A DNA stretch of 64,000 nt, taken from CALOBA01 sp942491465. GTDB lineage: Bacteria; Pseudomonadota; Gammaproteobacteria; Chromatiales; Chromatiaceae. A program made the translations under genes and the position numbers. The stretch spans positions 1-64,000 of the forward strand of contig CALOBA010000069.1 in assembly GCA_942491465.1 (NCBI GenBank), written 5' to 3'. Positions 54,591-63,966 of the stretch are shown here, piece by piece. A model generated the notes under the pieces. That model made no database searches. It was not told where the DNA came from and worked only from the letters and a program-made list of their open reading frames with translations. The first letter of the stretch is position 1; each line of letters opens with the position of its first letter.

Positions 54591-55910
54591 ATGTCCTTCG
54601 ATACCCTCGGCCTCTCGGCCGAGCTGCTGCGCGCAGTTGCCGCGCAGGGTTACACACGTCCGACGCCGATCCAGACCCGCGCCATCCCCGCCGTCCTCGA
54701 CGGCCGCGATGTCCTCGCAGGGGCCCAGACCGGCACCGGAAAGACCGCCGCCTTCACATTGCCAATGCTGCAGATGCTGAGCCAGCGTCGGCCCCGCCGC
54801 CGCGAGCCGCGTGCGCTGGTGCTGACGCCGACCCGCGAGCTGGCCGCCCAGGTGGCCGAGAGCGTGCGCACCTACGGCCAAAACCTGCCCCTGCGTTCGG
54901 TACAGATCTTCGGCGGCGTCGGCATGGGGCCGCAGATCGATCAGCTACGCCGCGGCGTCGACATCGTCGTCGCCACGCCGGGTCGTCTGCTCGATCATGC
55001 AGGCCAAGGCACCCTCGATCTCTCTAATGTTGAGCTGCTGGTCCTCGATGAGGCCGACCGCATGCTCGACATGGGCTTCATCCACGACATCCGCCGCGTC
55101 CTGCGTCTGATGCCGGAGGTGCGCCAGAACCTGCTGTTCTCCGCGACCTACTCCCGCGAGATCGAGCAGCTGGCCAATGGCCTCCTGAACAAGCCCGAGC
55201 GCATCGACGTCGCGCCGCGCAATACCGCCGCCGAGACCGTCGACCAGCTCGTGCACCCGGTGCCGCGCACGCAAAAGCGCGCGCTGCTCTCCCAGCTGAT
55301 CCGCTCCGGCGGCTGGAGCCAGGTGCTGGTCTTCACCCGCACCAAGCATGGCGCCAATCGCCTGGCCCAGCAGTTGGAGCAGGACGGCGTCACCGCCGCC
55401 GCCATCCACGGCAACAAGAGCCAGGGTGCCCGCACCCGGGCGCTGGCCAGCTTCAAGGACGGCAGCGTGCGTGCCCTGGTGGCCACCGACATCGCCGCCC
55501 GCGGCCTGGACATCGACCGTCTACCCCATGTGGTGAACTTCGATCTGCCCCATGTGCCCGAGGACTACGTGCATCGCATTGGTCGCACCGGCCGTGCCGG
55601 CGCCGACGGCAGCGCGATCTCGCTGGTCGCCGCCGACGAGCGCCCGCTGCTCGCCGCCATCGAGCGCGTCCTCGGCCGGCGCATCGCGAGCCAGGCAGTG
55701 GACGGCTTCGACTGCGTCGACCCCGCCGCCGAGGCGGCCGAGGTCGCCAAGGCCCAGCAGCGCCGCGGCGGTCAATCGGCGGCAAAGCACCATCCACGCC
55801 CGCGCGGCAACGGCCGCGATGGGGTCAAAAAACATGCTCGCGAGCGCGCCGTTGGTGGTCGCGCCCGCGCCTCGGCCGGTTCTTCCGGCCGGCGGCGACC
55901 GTCGGCCTGA
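54591..55910 (+). CDS. rhlE: DEAD-box RNA helicase, RhlE type
   Basis: A 439-residue ATP-dependent RNA helicase. The Q motif GYTRPTPIQTRAIPAVLDGR, motif I AGAQTGTGKT, motif II LVLDEADRMLDMGF, motif III LLFSATYS, and motifs V-VI ALVATDIAARGLDIDRLPHV and YVHRIGRTGRAG are all intact. The C-terminal tail from about residue 385 is basic and Arg/Gly/Ala rich, typical for RhlE, and would bind RNA. It probably acts in ribosome assembly or RNA decay, often in the cold. A glycine-rich RRM protein gene follows 124 bp downstream. Confidence 0.94.
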   Translation: MSFDTLGLSAELLRAVAAQGYTRPTPIQTRAIPAVLDGRDVLAGAQTGTGKTAAFTLPMLQMLSQRRPRRREPRALVLTPTRELAAQVAESVRTYGQNLPLRSVQIFGGVGMGPQIDQLRRGVDIVVATPGRLLDHAGQGTLDLSNVELLVLDEADRMLDMGFIHDIRRVLRLMPEVRQNLLFSATYSREIEQLANGLLNKPERIDVAPRNTAAETVDQLVHPVPRTQKRALLSQLIRSGGWSQVLVFTRTKHGANRLAQQLEQDGVTAAAIHGNKSQGARTRALASFKDGSVRALVATDIAARGLDIDRLPHVVNFDLPHVPEDYVHRIGRTGRAGADGSAISLVAADERPLLAAIERVLGRRIASQAVDGFDCVDPAAEAAEVAKAQQRRGGQSAAKHHPRPRGNGRDGVKKHARERAVGGRARASAGSSGRRRPSA

Positions 55911-56034
55911 GCCGGCGTTTGAGCCCTGAGCCCGAACGGGGGCCTTACCCCCGCTCCTACGTGTCCGGCGTGTGCATCGGCCGGTCGCATGGCAATTTTC
56001 CATCGATGCACGGTTCTATACGAGACTGAGACTG

Positions 56035-56331
56035 ATGAATATCTATGTTGGCAACCTGGCCTACAGCGTAACCCAAGACGAGCTGCGCGACGCCTTTGCG
56101 CCCTACGGTCAGGTGGAAAGCGCCAATCTGATCACCGACAAGTTCACCGGAGAATCCAAGGGCTTCGGCTTTGTGGAGATGCCCAACAACTCCGAGGCCG
56201 ATGCGGCCATCAAGGCACTGAACGAGACCCAGCTCAAGGGCCGTGCAATGCGCGTTAACCAGGCCAAGCCCCGCAGCGATCGTCCCCGTGGCGGTGGCGG
56301 TGGCGGCGGTGGTGGTGGCGGTCGCTGGTAA
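56035..56331 (+). CDS. RRM-type glycine-rich RNA-binding protein
   Basis: A 98-residue protein with one RNA recognition motif: MNIYVGNLAYSVTQDELRDA (RNP2 in IYVGNL) and SKGFGFVEMPNNSEADAAIK (RNP1 GFGFVEM), followed by a PRGG(G)n-RW tail. Such proteins in cyanobacteria and some proteobacteria are cold-induced RNA chaperones. Its position after rhlE suggests a joint RNA-remodelling role. The start at 56035 matches the family; a strong terminator follows. Confidence 0.92.
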   Translation: MNIYVGNLAYSVTQDELRDAFAPYGQVESANLITDKFTGESKGFGFVEMPNNSEADAAIKALNETQLKGRAMRVNQAKPRSDRPRGGGGGGGGGGGRW

Positions 56332-56388
56332 GCGACCGATAGCGACGGCGGGGTGCAGGCGCGGGAGACCGTGCCATCCCGCCGCCGG

Positions 56389-56438
56389 GGCCGAGTCGAA
56401 AGGCTGCTCAATGCAGCCCTCGACTCGGCCTTTTTTTT
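56389..56438 (+). terminator. Rho-independent terminator after the RRM gene
   Basis: GGCCGAGTCGA (56389-56399) pairs with TCGACTCGGCC (56420-56430), with a further inner GGCTGC/GCAGCC stem, followed by eight T residues (56431-56438). It ends the rhlE-RRM transcription unit 57 bp after the stop codon. Confidence 0.92.
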
Positions 56439-56482
56439 GTGCGCTTCGGATCCGATGCCGCAGATGTCGGTATCCGAGATCC

Positions 56483-57439
56483 TCAGCCTCGACCCAGCAT
56501 GCCCTCGAAGTAGGCGATAGTCGGCCTCAACCCATCGGCGAGGCTGGTCCGCGGCTCCCAACCGAGGTGCTCACGGGCGCGACCGATGTCCGGTTGGCGC
56601 TGCTTGGGGTCATCCGCCGGCAGTGGCTGGTGGACGATCGCCGACGCCGAGCCGGTCAAGTCCTTTACCAACTCCGCAAGCTCGACCATGGTGAATTCCC
56701 CGGGGTTGCCCAGGTTCACCGGCAGCGGGGTGTCGTCCTGCGCATCCATCAAGCGCACCAGTCCGTCGATCAGGTCATCGACATAGCAGAATGATCGCGT
56801 CTGAAGGCCGTCGCCATACAGGGTGATCGGCGCATCGCGCAGGGCCTGGACGATGAAGTTGGAGACCACGCGGCCGTCATTGGGATGCATCTTCGGGCCG
56901 TAGGTGTTGAAGATGCGCGCGACGCGGATGTTCAGATTGCGCCGGCGACGGTAGTCGAAGAACAGGGTCTCCGCACAGCGCTTGCCCTCGTCGTAACAGG
57001 CACGCGGGCCGATGGGGTTGACATGGCCCCAATAGTCCTCGCGCTGCGGGTGCTGCCGCGGGTCGCCGTAGACCTCGCTGGTGGAGGCCTGCAGGATCTT
57101 GGCCTTGGTCCGAGCCGCCAAGCCGAGCATGTTGATGGCGCCGTGGACGCTGGTCTTGGTGGTCTGTACCGGGTCGTGCTGGTAGTGGATCGGCGAGGCC
57201 GGGCAAGCCAGGTTGTAGACCTCGTCGACCTCGACATAGAGCGGAAAGGTCACATCGTGGCGCATCAGCTCGAAATGCGGGTGCTCCAGCAGGTCGACGA
57301 TGTTCTCCTTGGCGCCAGTGAAGAGGTTGTCGACACAGAGCACGTCGTAACCGTCCGCCAACAGGCGCGCACAGAGGTGGGAGCCGAGAAAACCGGCGCC
57401 GCCGGTGACGAGAATGCGTTTGCGATAGGCGTAGGGCAT
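56483..57439 (-). CDS. UDP-glucuronate decarboxylase (UDP-xylose synthase)
   Basis: A 318-residue extended short-chain dehydrogenase. The NAD motif is RILVTGGAGFLGSHLCARLL, the catalytic triad residues lie in QASTSEVYGDP and GPRACYDEGKRCAETLFFDY (YxxxK), and the Arg in NIRVARIFNTYGPKMHPNDG R is typical of UXS enzymes. It makes UDP-xylose from UDP-glucuronate for surface polysaccharides. It is convergent with the RRM gene. The start at 57439 removes an upstream in-frame extension that lacks family similarity. Confidence 0.92.
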   Translation of the reverse strand: MPYAYRKRILVTGGAGFLGSHLCARLLADGYDVLCVDNLFTGAKENIVDLLEHPHFELMRHDVTFPLYVEVDEVYNLACPASPIHYQHDPVQTTKTSVHGAINMLGLAARTKAKILQASTSEVYGDPRQHPQREDYWGHVNPIGPRACYDEGKRCAETLFFDYRRRRNLNIRVARIFNTYGPKMHPNDGRVVSNFIVQALRDAPITLYGDGLQTRSFCYVDDLIDGLVRLMDAQDDTPLPVNLGNPGEFTMVELAELVKDLTGSASAIVHQPLPADDPKQRQPDIGRAREHLGWEPRTSLADGLRPTIAYFEGMLGRG

Positions 57440-57613
57440 GGCGGTCGTTCGTTGCAGGTGACGGCACCGGGTTCGGCGCGTGGGTGAGCGGCACGCAGGG
57501 ATCGCGCCGATGCGTCGCAGTATAGGGGCTCCCCGATCACGAGACACGCTGGCGTCCTGCGCAGCAACAAAACCATGCGCAATGGTAAGTATTGACGCGC
57601 CGCACAAGACCTT

Positions 57614-57657
57614 ATGGCCCTATCAGCAGTATATTGCAGGGTTTTTCGTAGGGCCAT
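57614..57657 (+). promoter_or_regulatory. Inverted repeat in the ppsA leader
   Basis: ATGGCCCTA at 57614-57622 and TAGGGCCAT at 57649-57657 form a perfect 9-bp inverted repeat around 26 bases, ending about 40 bases before ppsA. It could be an operator or an mRNA hairpin. Confidence 0.45.
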
Positions 57658-57698
57658 TTCCCGAGGCCCGCGAGCAAGCCCTTCGGAGATGACCTGTG

Positions 57699-60083
57699 AT
57701 GACCGAGTATGTGCGTTGGCTCAATGAGCTGGGGATGGACGATGTAGGCGTCGTCGGTGGCAAGAACGCCTCGCTGGGGGAGATGATCCAGCACCTGACG
57801 GCGGTGGGCGTCCAGGTACCCGGCGGCTTCGCCACCACATCCCAAGCCTATCGGGATTTTCTGGCCGAGAGCGGGCTCGACGCGCGCATCGCCGCCGAAC
57901 TCAAGGGGCTGGACGTGGACGACGTGGCCACCCTGGCCGAGGCCGGTCCGCGTATCCGCGGCTGGATCATCGAGCAACCGTTCCAGCCGGCGCTGGATCA
58001 GGCCATCGAGCAGGCCTACGCGGCCCTGGTGGAGCAGACCACCGGCGAGCCGTCCTGGGCCGTGCGCTCGTCGGCCACCGCCGAGGACCTGCCCGATGCC
58101 TCCTTTGCCGGTCAGCAGGAGACCTTCCTCAACGTCCAGGGCGTCGACAACATCAAGCACGCCATCAAGGAGGTCTTCGCGTCGCTGTACAACGACCGCG
58201 CCATTGCCTACCGGGTGCACCAGGGCTTCGAGCATGCCGAGGTGGCCCTGTCCGCCGGCGTGCAGCGTATGGTGCGCAGCGACCTGGCCGCCAGCGGCGT
58301 CATGTTCACGCTGGACACCGAGACCGGCTTTCGCGATGCGGTCTTCATCACCGCCAGCTACGGTCTGGGCGAGATGGTGGTCCAGGGCGCCGTCAACCCC
58401 GATGAGATGTACGTCCACAAGCCCACGCTGGCCGCGGGCCGCCCGGCCATCCTGCGCCGCGGGCTCGGCGACAAGGCCATTCGCATGGTCTATGCCGATG
58501 CGGGCGCCGACGCCCCGGTGCGCACCGAGGAGGTGCCCGAGGTCGACCGCCAACGCTTCAGCATCACCGACGCCGAGGCCGAGGCCCTGGCCCGCCAAGC
58601 CGTGCTGATCGAGCAGCACTACGGCCGCCCGATGGACATCGAATGGGCCAAGGACGGCATCGACGGCGCGCTCTACGTGGTCCAGGCCCGGCCGGAGACG
58701 GTGCAGAGCCGCTCCGGTCAGGTCATCGAGCGTTATCAGCTGCAGGGCAAGGGCGATGTGATGGCCAGCGGACGCAGCATCGGCCACCGCATCGGCAGCG
58801 GCCGGGCACGAGTCGTCGACTCCATCCGCGACATGGACCAGGTCCAGCCCGGCGACGTACTGGTCACCGACATGACCGACCCGGACTGGGAGCCGATCAT
58901 GAAGCGCGCCGCGGCGATCGTCACCAACCGCGGTGGTAGGACATGCCATGCGGCGATCATTGCCCGCGAGCTGGGCGTGCCGGCGGTGGTCGGCTGCAAC
59001 GACGCCACCGACCACATCGCCGACGGGGCCGAGGTGACGGTGTCCTGCGCCGAGGGCGACACCGGTTACATCTACCAGGGCCTGATCCCGTTCGAGCACA
59101 AGACCATCGAGCTCTCGCACATGCCCGAGGTGCCGGTGAAGGTGATGATGAACGTCGGCAACCCGGAGCGTGCGTTCACCTTCGCGGCGACACCCAACGC
59201 CGGCATCGGCTTGGCGCGGCTGGAGTTCATCATCAACAACACCATCGGCATCCATCCGAAGGCCCTGCTGGAGTACGACAACCTGCCGGCGGACCTGAAG
59301 GCGGAGATCGCCCCGCGCATCGCCGCCTACCCCAGCCCGCGCGCGTTCTACGTCATGCGCCTCGCCGAGGGCATCGCCACGCTGGCGGCGGCCTTCGCGC
59401 CGAATCCGGTCATCGTGCGCATGTCCGACTTCAAGTCCAACGAATACGCCAACCTCATCGCCGGTCCGCGCTACGAGCCCGACGAAGAAAACCCGATGCT
59501 CGGCTTCCGCGGCGCCGGCCGCTACGTCGCCCCGGACTTCCAGGCCTGCTTCGAGCTGGAATGCGAGGCCTTGGCCTACGTCCGCGACACCATGGGCCTG
59601 ACCAACCTGCAGATCATGATCCCGTTCGTGCGCACCGTCGAACAGGCCAAGGCCGTCACCGAGGCCCTGGCCGCCCAGGGCCTGGAGCGGGGCAAGAACG
59701 GCCTGAAGCTCATCATGATGTGCGAGATCCCGTCCAACGCCCTGCTGGCGGATCAGTTCCTGGAGTATTTCGACGGCTTCTCCATCGGCTCCAACGACAT
59801 GACTCAGATGACGCTCGGCATCGACCGCGACTCGGCCCTGGTCGCCGCCGACTTCGACGAGCGCAACCCTGCCGTCAAGCGCCTGTTGGCCATGGCCATC
59901 TCCGCCTGCCGCGAACAGGGCAAATACGTCGGCATCTGCGGCCAAGGCCCGTCGGACCACGCCGACTTCGCCGACTGGCTGGTGGAGCAGGGGATCGAGA
60001 GCATCTCGTTGAACCCCGACACCGTCATCGACACCTGGCTGTATCTCGCCGAGGCAGCCAGCAAGCGGGGCGCGGCCGGCTAA
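57699..60083 (+). CDS. ppsA: Phosphoenolpyruvate synthase
   Basis: A 794-residue enzyme that makes PEP from pyruvate and ATP (releasing AMP and phosphate) for gluconeogenesis and carbon fixation. The ATP-grasp N-domain begins WLNELGMDDVGVVGGKNASL; the swivelling phosphohistidine is in IVTNRGGRTCHAAIIARELG; the C-terminal barrel has MCEIPSNALLADQFLEYFDG and the catalytic loop EQGKYVGICGQGPSDHADFA. The ATG at 57699 is chosen (GTG one codon upstream is possible) with GGAG at 57685. Length agrees with the E. coli enzyme (792). Confidence 0.95.
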   Translation: MTEYVRWLNELGMDDVGVVGGKNASLGEMIQHLTAVGVQVPGGFATTSQAYRDFLAESGLDARIAAELKGLDVDDVATLAEAGPRIRGWIIEQPFQPALDQAIEQAYAALVEQTTGEPSWAVRSSATAEDLPDASFAGQQETFLNVQGVDNIKHAIKEVFASLYNDRAIAYRVHQGFEHAEVALSAGVQRMVRSDLAASGVMFTLDTETGFRDAVFITASYGLGEMVVQGAVNPDEMYVHKPTLAAGRPAILRRGLGDKAIRMVYADAGADAPVRTEEVPEVDRQRFSITDAEAEALARQAVLIEQHYGRPMDIEWAKDGIDGALYVVQARPETVQSRSGQVIERYQLQGKGDVMASGRSIGHRIGSGRARVVDSIRDMDQVQPGDVLVTDMTDPDWEPIMKRAAAIVTNRGGRTCHAAIIARELGVPAVVGCNDATDHIADGAEVTVSCAEGDTGYIYQGLIPFEHKTIELSHMPEVPVKVMMNVGNPERAFTFAATPNAGIGLARLEFIINNTIGIHPKALLEYDNLPADLKAEIAPRIAAYPSPRAFYVMRLAEGIATLAAAFAPNPVIVRMSDFKSNEYANLIAGPRYEPDEENPMLGFRGAGRYVAPDFQACFELECEALAYVRDTMGLTNLQIMIPFVRTVEQAKAVTEALAAQGLERGKNGLKLIMMCEIPSNALLADQFLEYFDGFSIGSNDMTQMTLGIDRDSALVAADFDERNPAVKRLLAMAISACREQGKYVGICGQGPSDHADFADWLVEQGIESISLNPDTVIDTWLYLAEAASKRGAAG

Positions 60084-60204
60084 GGCCGCATTGGGGCGCC
60101 GGGCCCGGACCCCGCGAGGCATCAGTCGGGGTAGGCTCGGGGCTGCGCGCGTAAGCTATACCCATGGACGGGTTTCGCCACACGCCGTAAACGACAGCAG
60201 CGCA

Positions 60205-60993
60205 TCAAAGCACGTTCATCGGCGACTTCACCGGCACCAACCCCGGCCGATTCATTACCTCACACTGGTGTTCCAGCACGTATTGCCGAATCAGCAGCCC
60301 GGCCATGGTCTGGCGGCTCAGCGCGATGCCCTCGCGCGCGAACATCTTTTCCTGGCGGTACAGGGGCAGTCCGTCGATGAATTTGCCGGTGACGATGGCG
60401 GCCAACAGCGAGCTGTGGGCGATGGATTTGGGAATGATCTGCGCCGCCCGCGGGGCGATGCGCACGCCGAGCTCGGCATCGGGCACGTCGTCGTTGACGG
60501 GGACGTACTTGGCGCGCTTGGTCACGACCACATAGCACTGGCGCGGGATCACCGCCAACTGCTCGGCGCTGTCGTAGCCGATGAAGGCCCAGTCATCACC
60601 CATCGCGGCCTTGAGCGCCGTGCACAGGTCGATGACGCGCCCCACGCGCGGCAGGTGTGCGGGCAAGGGGCGGCGCACCGGCTTGCGCTTCGGCATCTCG
60701 GTGTCGGCGCTCTTCGATGCCGGCGCCTCGCTCGGTGCAGGCAGCGCGGCCTCGAATTCGCCGATCAGGGCTTCGAGCTCGGCCTCGTCGAATAGCGAAA
60801 ATTGGCCCTCTGGAATACGATCGGCACGCGTGCCGAAGCGTTTGTGGCGCAACAGCTCGATGGCTTCGAGCAATTGCTCGATGCGGCGGGTATGCTCGAC
60901 AATGGCGGTGTTGGTCTGCGTTTCAATGCGCTCGGCTTGCGCGGTTCGTTCGCGCGCAGATTCACTGCACTCGCGCACGATTGATGCGATCAC
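60205..60993 (-). pseudogene. IS66-family transposase (TnpC) N-terminal fragment
   Basis: The 262-residue frame has the IS66 N-terminal layout: a coiled coil (HTRRIEQLLEAIELLRHKRF GTRADRI), a linker, a degenerate zinc-finger segment, and the start of the DDE domain (AAQIIPKSIAHSSLLAAIVT GKFIDGLPLYRQEKMFAREG). It stops at 60205 soon after LIRQYVLEHQCEVMNRPG, well before the catalytic DDE residues are complete (full proteins are about 500 residues). No tnpA/tnpB partners are present. It is a truncated relic. Confidence 0.85.
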
Positions 60994-61331
60994 AAAAGGT
61001 CGAATCCAGCCCGTTTGTGGCCTTGCACGCGCTTGGGATCAAAGCCTTCCAGCGTCTTGCCGACCCCGCACCCTACTGACTGCCGGCGTTACTGCGCCGG
61101 CAGCCAGTAGGGCATCGGAGGTTCCGCAATTTTTGGGCAACTTCACTTATGGTCGGTTATTAGCCGAGCGCCTTCATGTGATCTATTTCATTTAAAAGGG
61201 ATCTGACCCTGAGGTATCCCCAGATAAAAGCATTATAAGACAAACGCTTAGGAGCGAGCCCTAGAGGAGAAATGAACATGCATGGGGTTTGACTGTCCAC
61301 AACGGGCGACCAAACCTGTGGAGGACCCCCC

Positions 61332-61915
61332 ATGCATGCCCTGACGATTCTACAACGCCGCGTCGGCCCGGTGCTTACCGGCATCCACCGTCGGCGCTTG
61401 GCCGGACTGTTCGAAGCGGTGGCCGCCACGGTGAGCGGCCCGCGGCTGACCTTAACCGAGATCGGCCGGCGCTTCGGCGGCGATGCGGCGGTTCGCCACC
61501 GCATCAAGCGAGCGGATCGGCTGCTGGGCAACCACCACCTCCAGCACGACAGCCGACACATCTACGGGGCCTTGGCCCGGATGCTGCTCGCCGGCGTGGA
61601 CGAGCCGCTGATCGTGATCGACTGGAGCGATCTGAAGAAGGATCAATCCATGCATCTGCTGCGCGCCTCGGTGCCGGTGGGCGGGCGCAGCCTGACGCTA
61701 TACGAGGAGGTGCATCCGCAGGGCAGTCTGGGCAATCGGCAGGTGCAGCATCGGTTCCTTCGCCGCCTCGCGCAGATGATACCGAGGACGGGCGATCCGA
61801 TCATTGTGGCCGACTCCGGCTTCAAGGTGCCGTTCTATCGCGAGGTCGAGCGTCTGGGCTGGCGTTGGGTGGGGCGCGTGCGCGGGCGCGACTACGTCAA
61901 GCCCAAGCACCGTTG
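61332..61915 (+). pseudogene. IS4 transposase, N-terminal part
   Basis: About 194 residues of IS4 transposase: HALTILQRRVGPVLTGIHRR, ITLTEIGRR-like LTLTEIGRRFGGDAAVRHRI, the first catalytic Asp in LIVIDWSDLKKDQSMHLLRA and the second in DPIIVADSGFKVPFYREVER. After GRDYVKPKHRWPA (about 61915) the sequence leaves the family, because a second element is inserted. The remainder of the protein is found at about 63510-63966 in the same orientation. As it stands the gene is inactive. Confidence 0.85.
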
Positions 61916-62092
61916 GCCAGCAATTCCCGCCGACCCAGCGAAGGCCGCGGAGTGCGGAGGTTCGGCGAGGCGAGGTATTTTCCGAGCAAGGGAGATCGTC
62001 GCCACCGCGTCGTAGGCGATGAAGTTGTCGGCTTTGACCTCTCCCTCAAGAACCCCGCGCCGAGCATGCTCGTTCACGACGGTTGCGTTCAT
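61892..62092 (-). CDS. Small frame coupled to the inserted transposase
   Basis: A 66-codon frame whose ATG overlaps the TGA of the minus-strand transposase (ATGA at 62089-62092). It reads MNATVVNEHARRGVLEGEVK ADNFIAYDAVATISLARKIP. The final residues cross the element boundary into antisense IS4 sequence. No family is recognised. It could be a small accessory gene of the inserted element or a chance frame in its end; the four-base overlap favours the first slightly. Confidence 0.35.
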   Translation of the reverse strand: MNATVVNEHARRGVLEGEVKADNFIAYDAVATISLARKIPRLAEPPHSAAFAGSAGIAGQRCLGLT

Positions 62093-63396
62093 GAGGTATC
62101 CGGGTTGAGCGGCAACGCCGGTGGCTCGGCGATGGAGCGGTAGAGGGTCTGCCAGCGGTCGATCAAGCACAGATCGAAGCGATTGCGCAGTTTCTGCCAG
62201 AGCCGGTTCTTGGCTTCGGCCGCTTGCAGTGCCGCTTGAAACAAGCGGCAGCAGCGTTGCTGGATCTGATCGATCAGAAACGCCAGCATCATCAGATGCA
62301 TCAATACGGTGCTGAGGTGTTGGTAGCCGTGACCGAAGTTGTGCTCGAAATGGTAGCCTTGGTTCTTGAGGGTGTTGAAGGTTTCGTTTTCGATCTTCCA
62401 GCGGGCGCGCGCGGCGCGCATGACCCGCATGAGGTTGTCCGGGTTCAGTTCGATATCGGTGACCCATGAGAAGTGCTGCACCTTCCCTTTGGGCGAAGTC
62501 TCCCAGTACTCCAGAAAACCGACTTCGAGATCGAAGTTGCTCTCGTTGAGCGGCGCGCCGTTGAGGTAGCGAAAGCGGTGGTGCACGCCGCGCTCGTCGG
62601 TCGTCTCCCACTCGGCGGTCTGTGCGGTGTGCTCGACCCAGTCGAACAGAAACGCGTGATCGCTCTGCTTCGCGCCGAGAATAAATCGCAGATTCAGTGC
62701 TTTGAGCTGGCGGATATGGGGCGCGTTGGAGGCCAGGGCATCTTCGACGACGATCAGTTTCAGATGCGGATGTTCGCGGCGCAGGTCTTCGAGCAGACGC
62801 TTCGCCGCGTTGCGCTCGCAATCGTTCTTCTTCGCGCCGTCCTGCTTGAGGATCGGCTCGGGCGCCAGCGGGATCACCTCCTTGCACTCGGGATGCACCA
62901 GCACCGCGCCCAGCATCTGGTGGTAGTAGGTGACGGTGCCGTTGCGATGATGCTTCTCCCCGCACTGCGCGCAATGGACCTTCTGCGAGGAGAAGTATCC
63001 GCTGCCGTCGAGCGAGAGCAGATAGTGGCCGTCGAGCCAGGCGAACCCGTCCAGGCCCTTGCCGCGCTGCAGCAGCGACAGCAAACGCGTGTACAGCGGA
63101 CGCAACCGGCTCGGCTCGACCTCGTCGAGGCGCTCGCGAAAGCAGGTGTCGCTGGGCGCGCGCTCGATCCCGTAGAGCGTGCGCAGATTCGCCGCCGTGG
63201 TGGTGCCCTCGCGCGCATCGCGCTGGAACTGCAACAGCGAGGGATATTTCAGCCCGAACACGGCGAGCCCCGACATCAGATGGTCGACCAAAGGGATCTC
63301 GCATCCGGGCTTGTCGGCAATCTCAGAGAAGCATCGACGAGCCTCCTTCAGCAGCCCTTCGGCGCAGAGTTGCTTGCGGGGGACAGGAGCACGCAT
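62089..63396 (-). CDS. DDE transposase of the inserted element (IS4-like clan)
   Basis: A 435-residue transposase with an intact frame. LDGHYLLSLDGSGYFSSQKV carries the first catalytic Asp, KLIVVEDALASNAPHIRQLK the second (after the cysteine pair CAQCGEKHH), and RWKIENETFNTLKNQGYHFE HNFGHG the final Glu in the YREK-like position. I cannot assign it to an ISfinder family with certainty. Its coding region lies within the interruption of the plus-strand IS4 transposase, so it inserted later. The complete frame suggests recent activity. Confidence 0.85.
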   Translation of the reverse strand: MRAPVPRKQLCAEGLLKEARRCFSEIADKPGCEIPLVDHLMSGLAVFGLKYPSLLQFQRDAREGTTTAANLRTLYGIERAPSDTCFRERLDEVEPSRLRPLYTRLLSLLQRGKGLDGFAWLDGHYLLSLDGSGYFSSQKVHCAQCGEKHHRNGTVTYYHQMLGAVLVHPECKEVIPLAPEPILKQDGAKKNDCERNAAKRLLEDLRREHPHLKLIVVEDALASNAPHIRQLKALNLRFILGAKQSDHAFLFDWVEHTAQTAEWETTDERGVHHRFRYLNGAPLNESNFDLEVGFLEYWETSPKGKVQHFSWVTDIELNPDNLMRVMRAARARWKIENETFNTLKNQGYHFEHNFGHGYQHLSTVLMHLMMLAFLIDQIQQRCCRLFQAALQAAEAKNRLWQKLRNRFDLCLIDRWQTLYRSIAEPPALPLNPDTS

Positions 63397-63509
63397 ACGA
63401 CTTGCCTCACGACTTGAAGTATGTGCGCTATTTTACTGATCCCGCTGGAGACTTTGCGAAGAACTTTTTGCCGAGAGAGGAGTCGGCATTGGCGAATGGG
63501 GCGCGCCCC

Positions 63510-63966
63510 GGGGGGGACAAGACCCCGGGCAGGCGCGCCGAAGAGAGAGAGAGGAGGGGCGGTGGCCTCGACACGGCTGGCCGACTGGTCGGCGAAGCGG
63601 CTGGTCAAGGTCTATCGGCAAAGAATGCAGATCGAATTGAGCTTCCGAGACATGAAGAGCCAGCACTTCGGCACCGGCCTCGAATGCAGCGCCTCGCGCG
63701 GTACTGGGCGCTTCACCGTGCTGGTGCTCATCGCCTCGCTGGCCGCGATCCTGCTCTGGCTGATTGGCACCGCCGCAGAGTGCTGCGGATTGCATGAGCA
63801 GCTACGCCCCGGCAGCCGCAAGCGCCGCGCCTACTCGCGGGTGTTCCTGGCCCGCCTGCTGCTCACGCTGGAGGACGGCAAGACAGCGATCGCCGTGCTG
63901 GCCGACGTCATCGGGCCACTGGATCAATGGGTCGCGAGTGACCACGACGCACTGCTTGCAGAGTGA
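63510..63966 (+). pseudogene. IS4 transposase, C-terminal part
   Basis: The frame resumes with RGGTRPRAGAPKRERGGAVA, then LADWSAKRLVKVYRQRMQIE LSFRDMKSQHFGTGLECSAS, which contains the Y-(2)R-(3)E-(6)K signature and third catalytic residue of IS4 transposases, and ends at the TGA at 63966. Together with the N-terminal part it would reconstruct a protein of about 350 residues plus whatever lay at the insertion point. Confidence 0.85.

Noticed and set aside
57612..60122. An 836-codon open frame on the strand opposite ppsA, and similar long frames opposite ftsK, zwf, nifA, nifL, rnfC and the carbamoyltransferase
   Set aside because: In high-GC DNA the antisense of a real gene is often stop-free. 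These frames are low-complexity (His/Gln/Gly/Arg rich), match no family and mirror well-identified genes.
60084..60204. A terminator after ppsA
   Set aside because: The GC-rich palindrome near 60100-60115 is not followed by a T-run.
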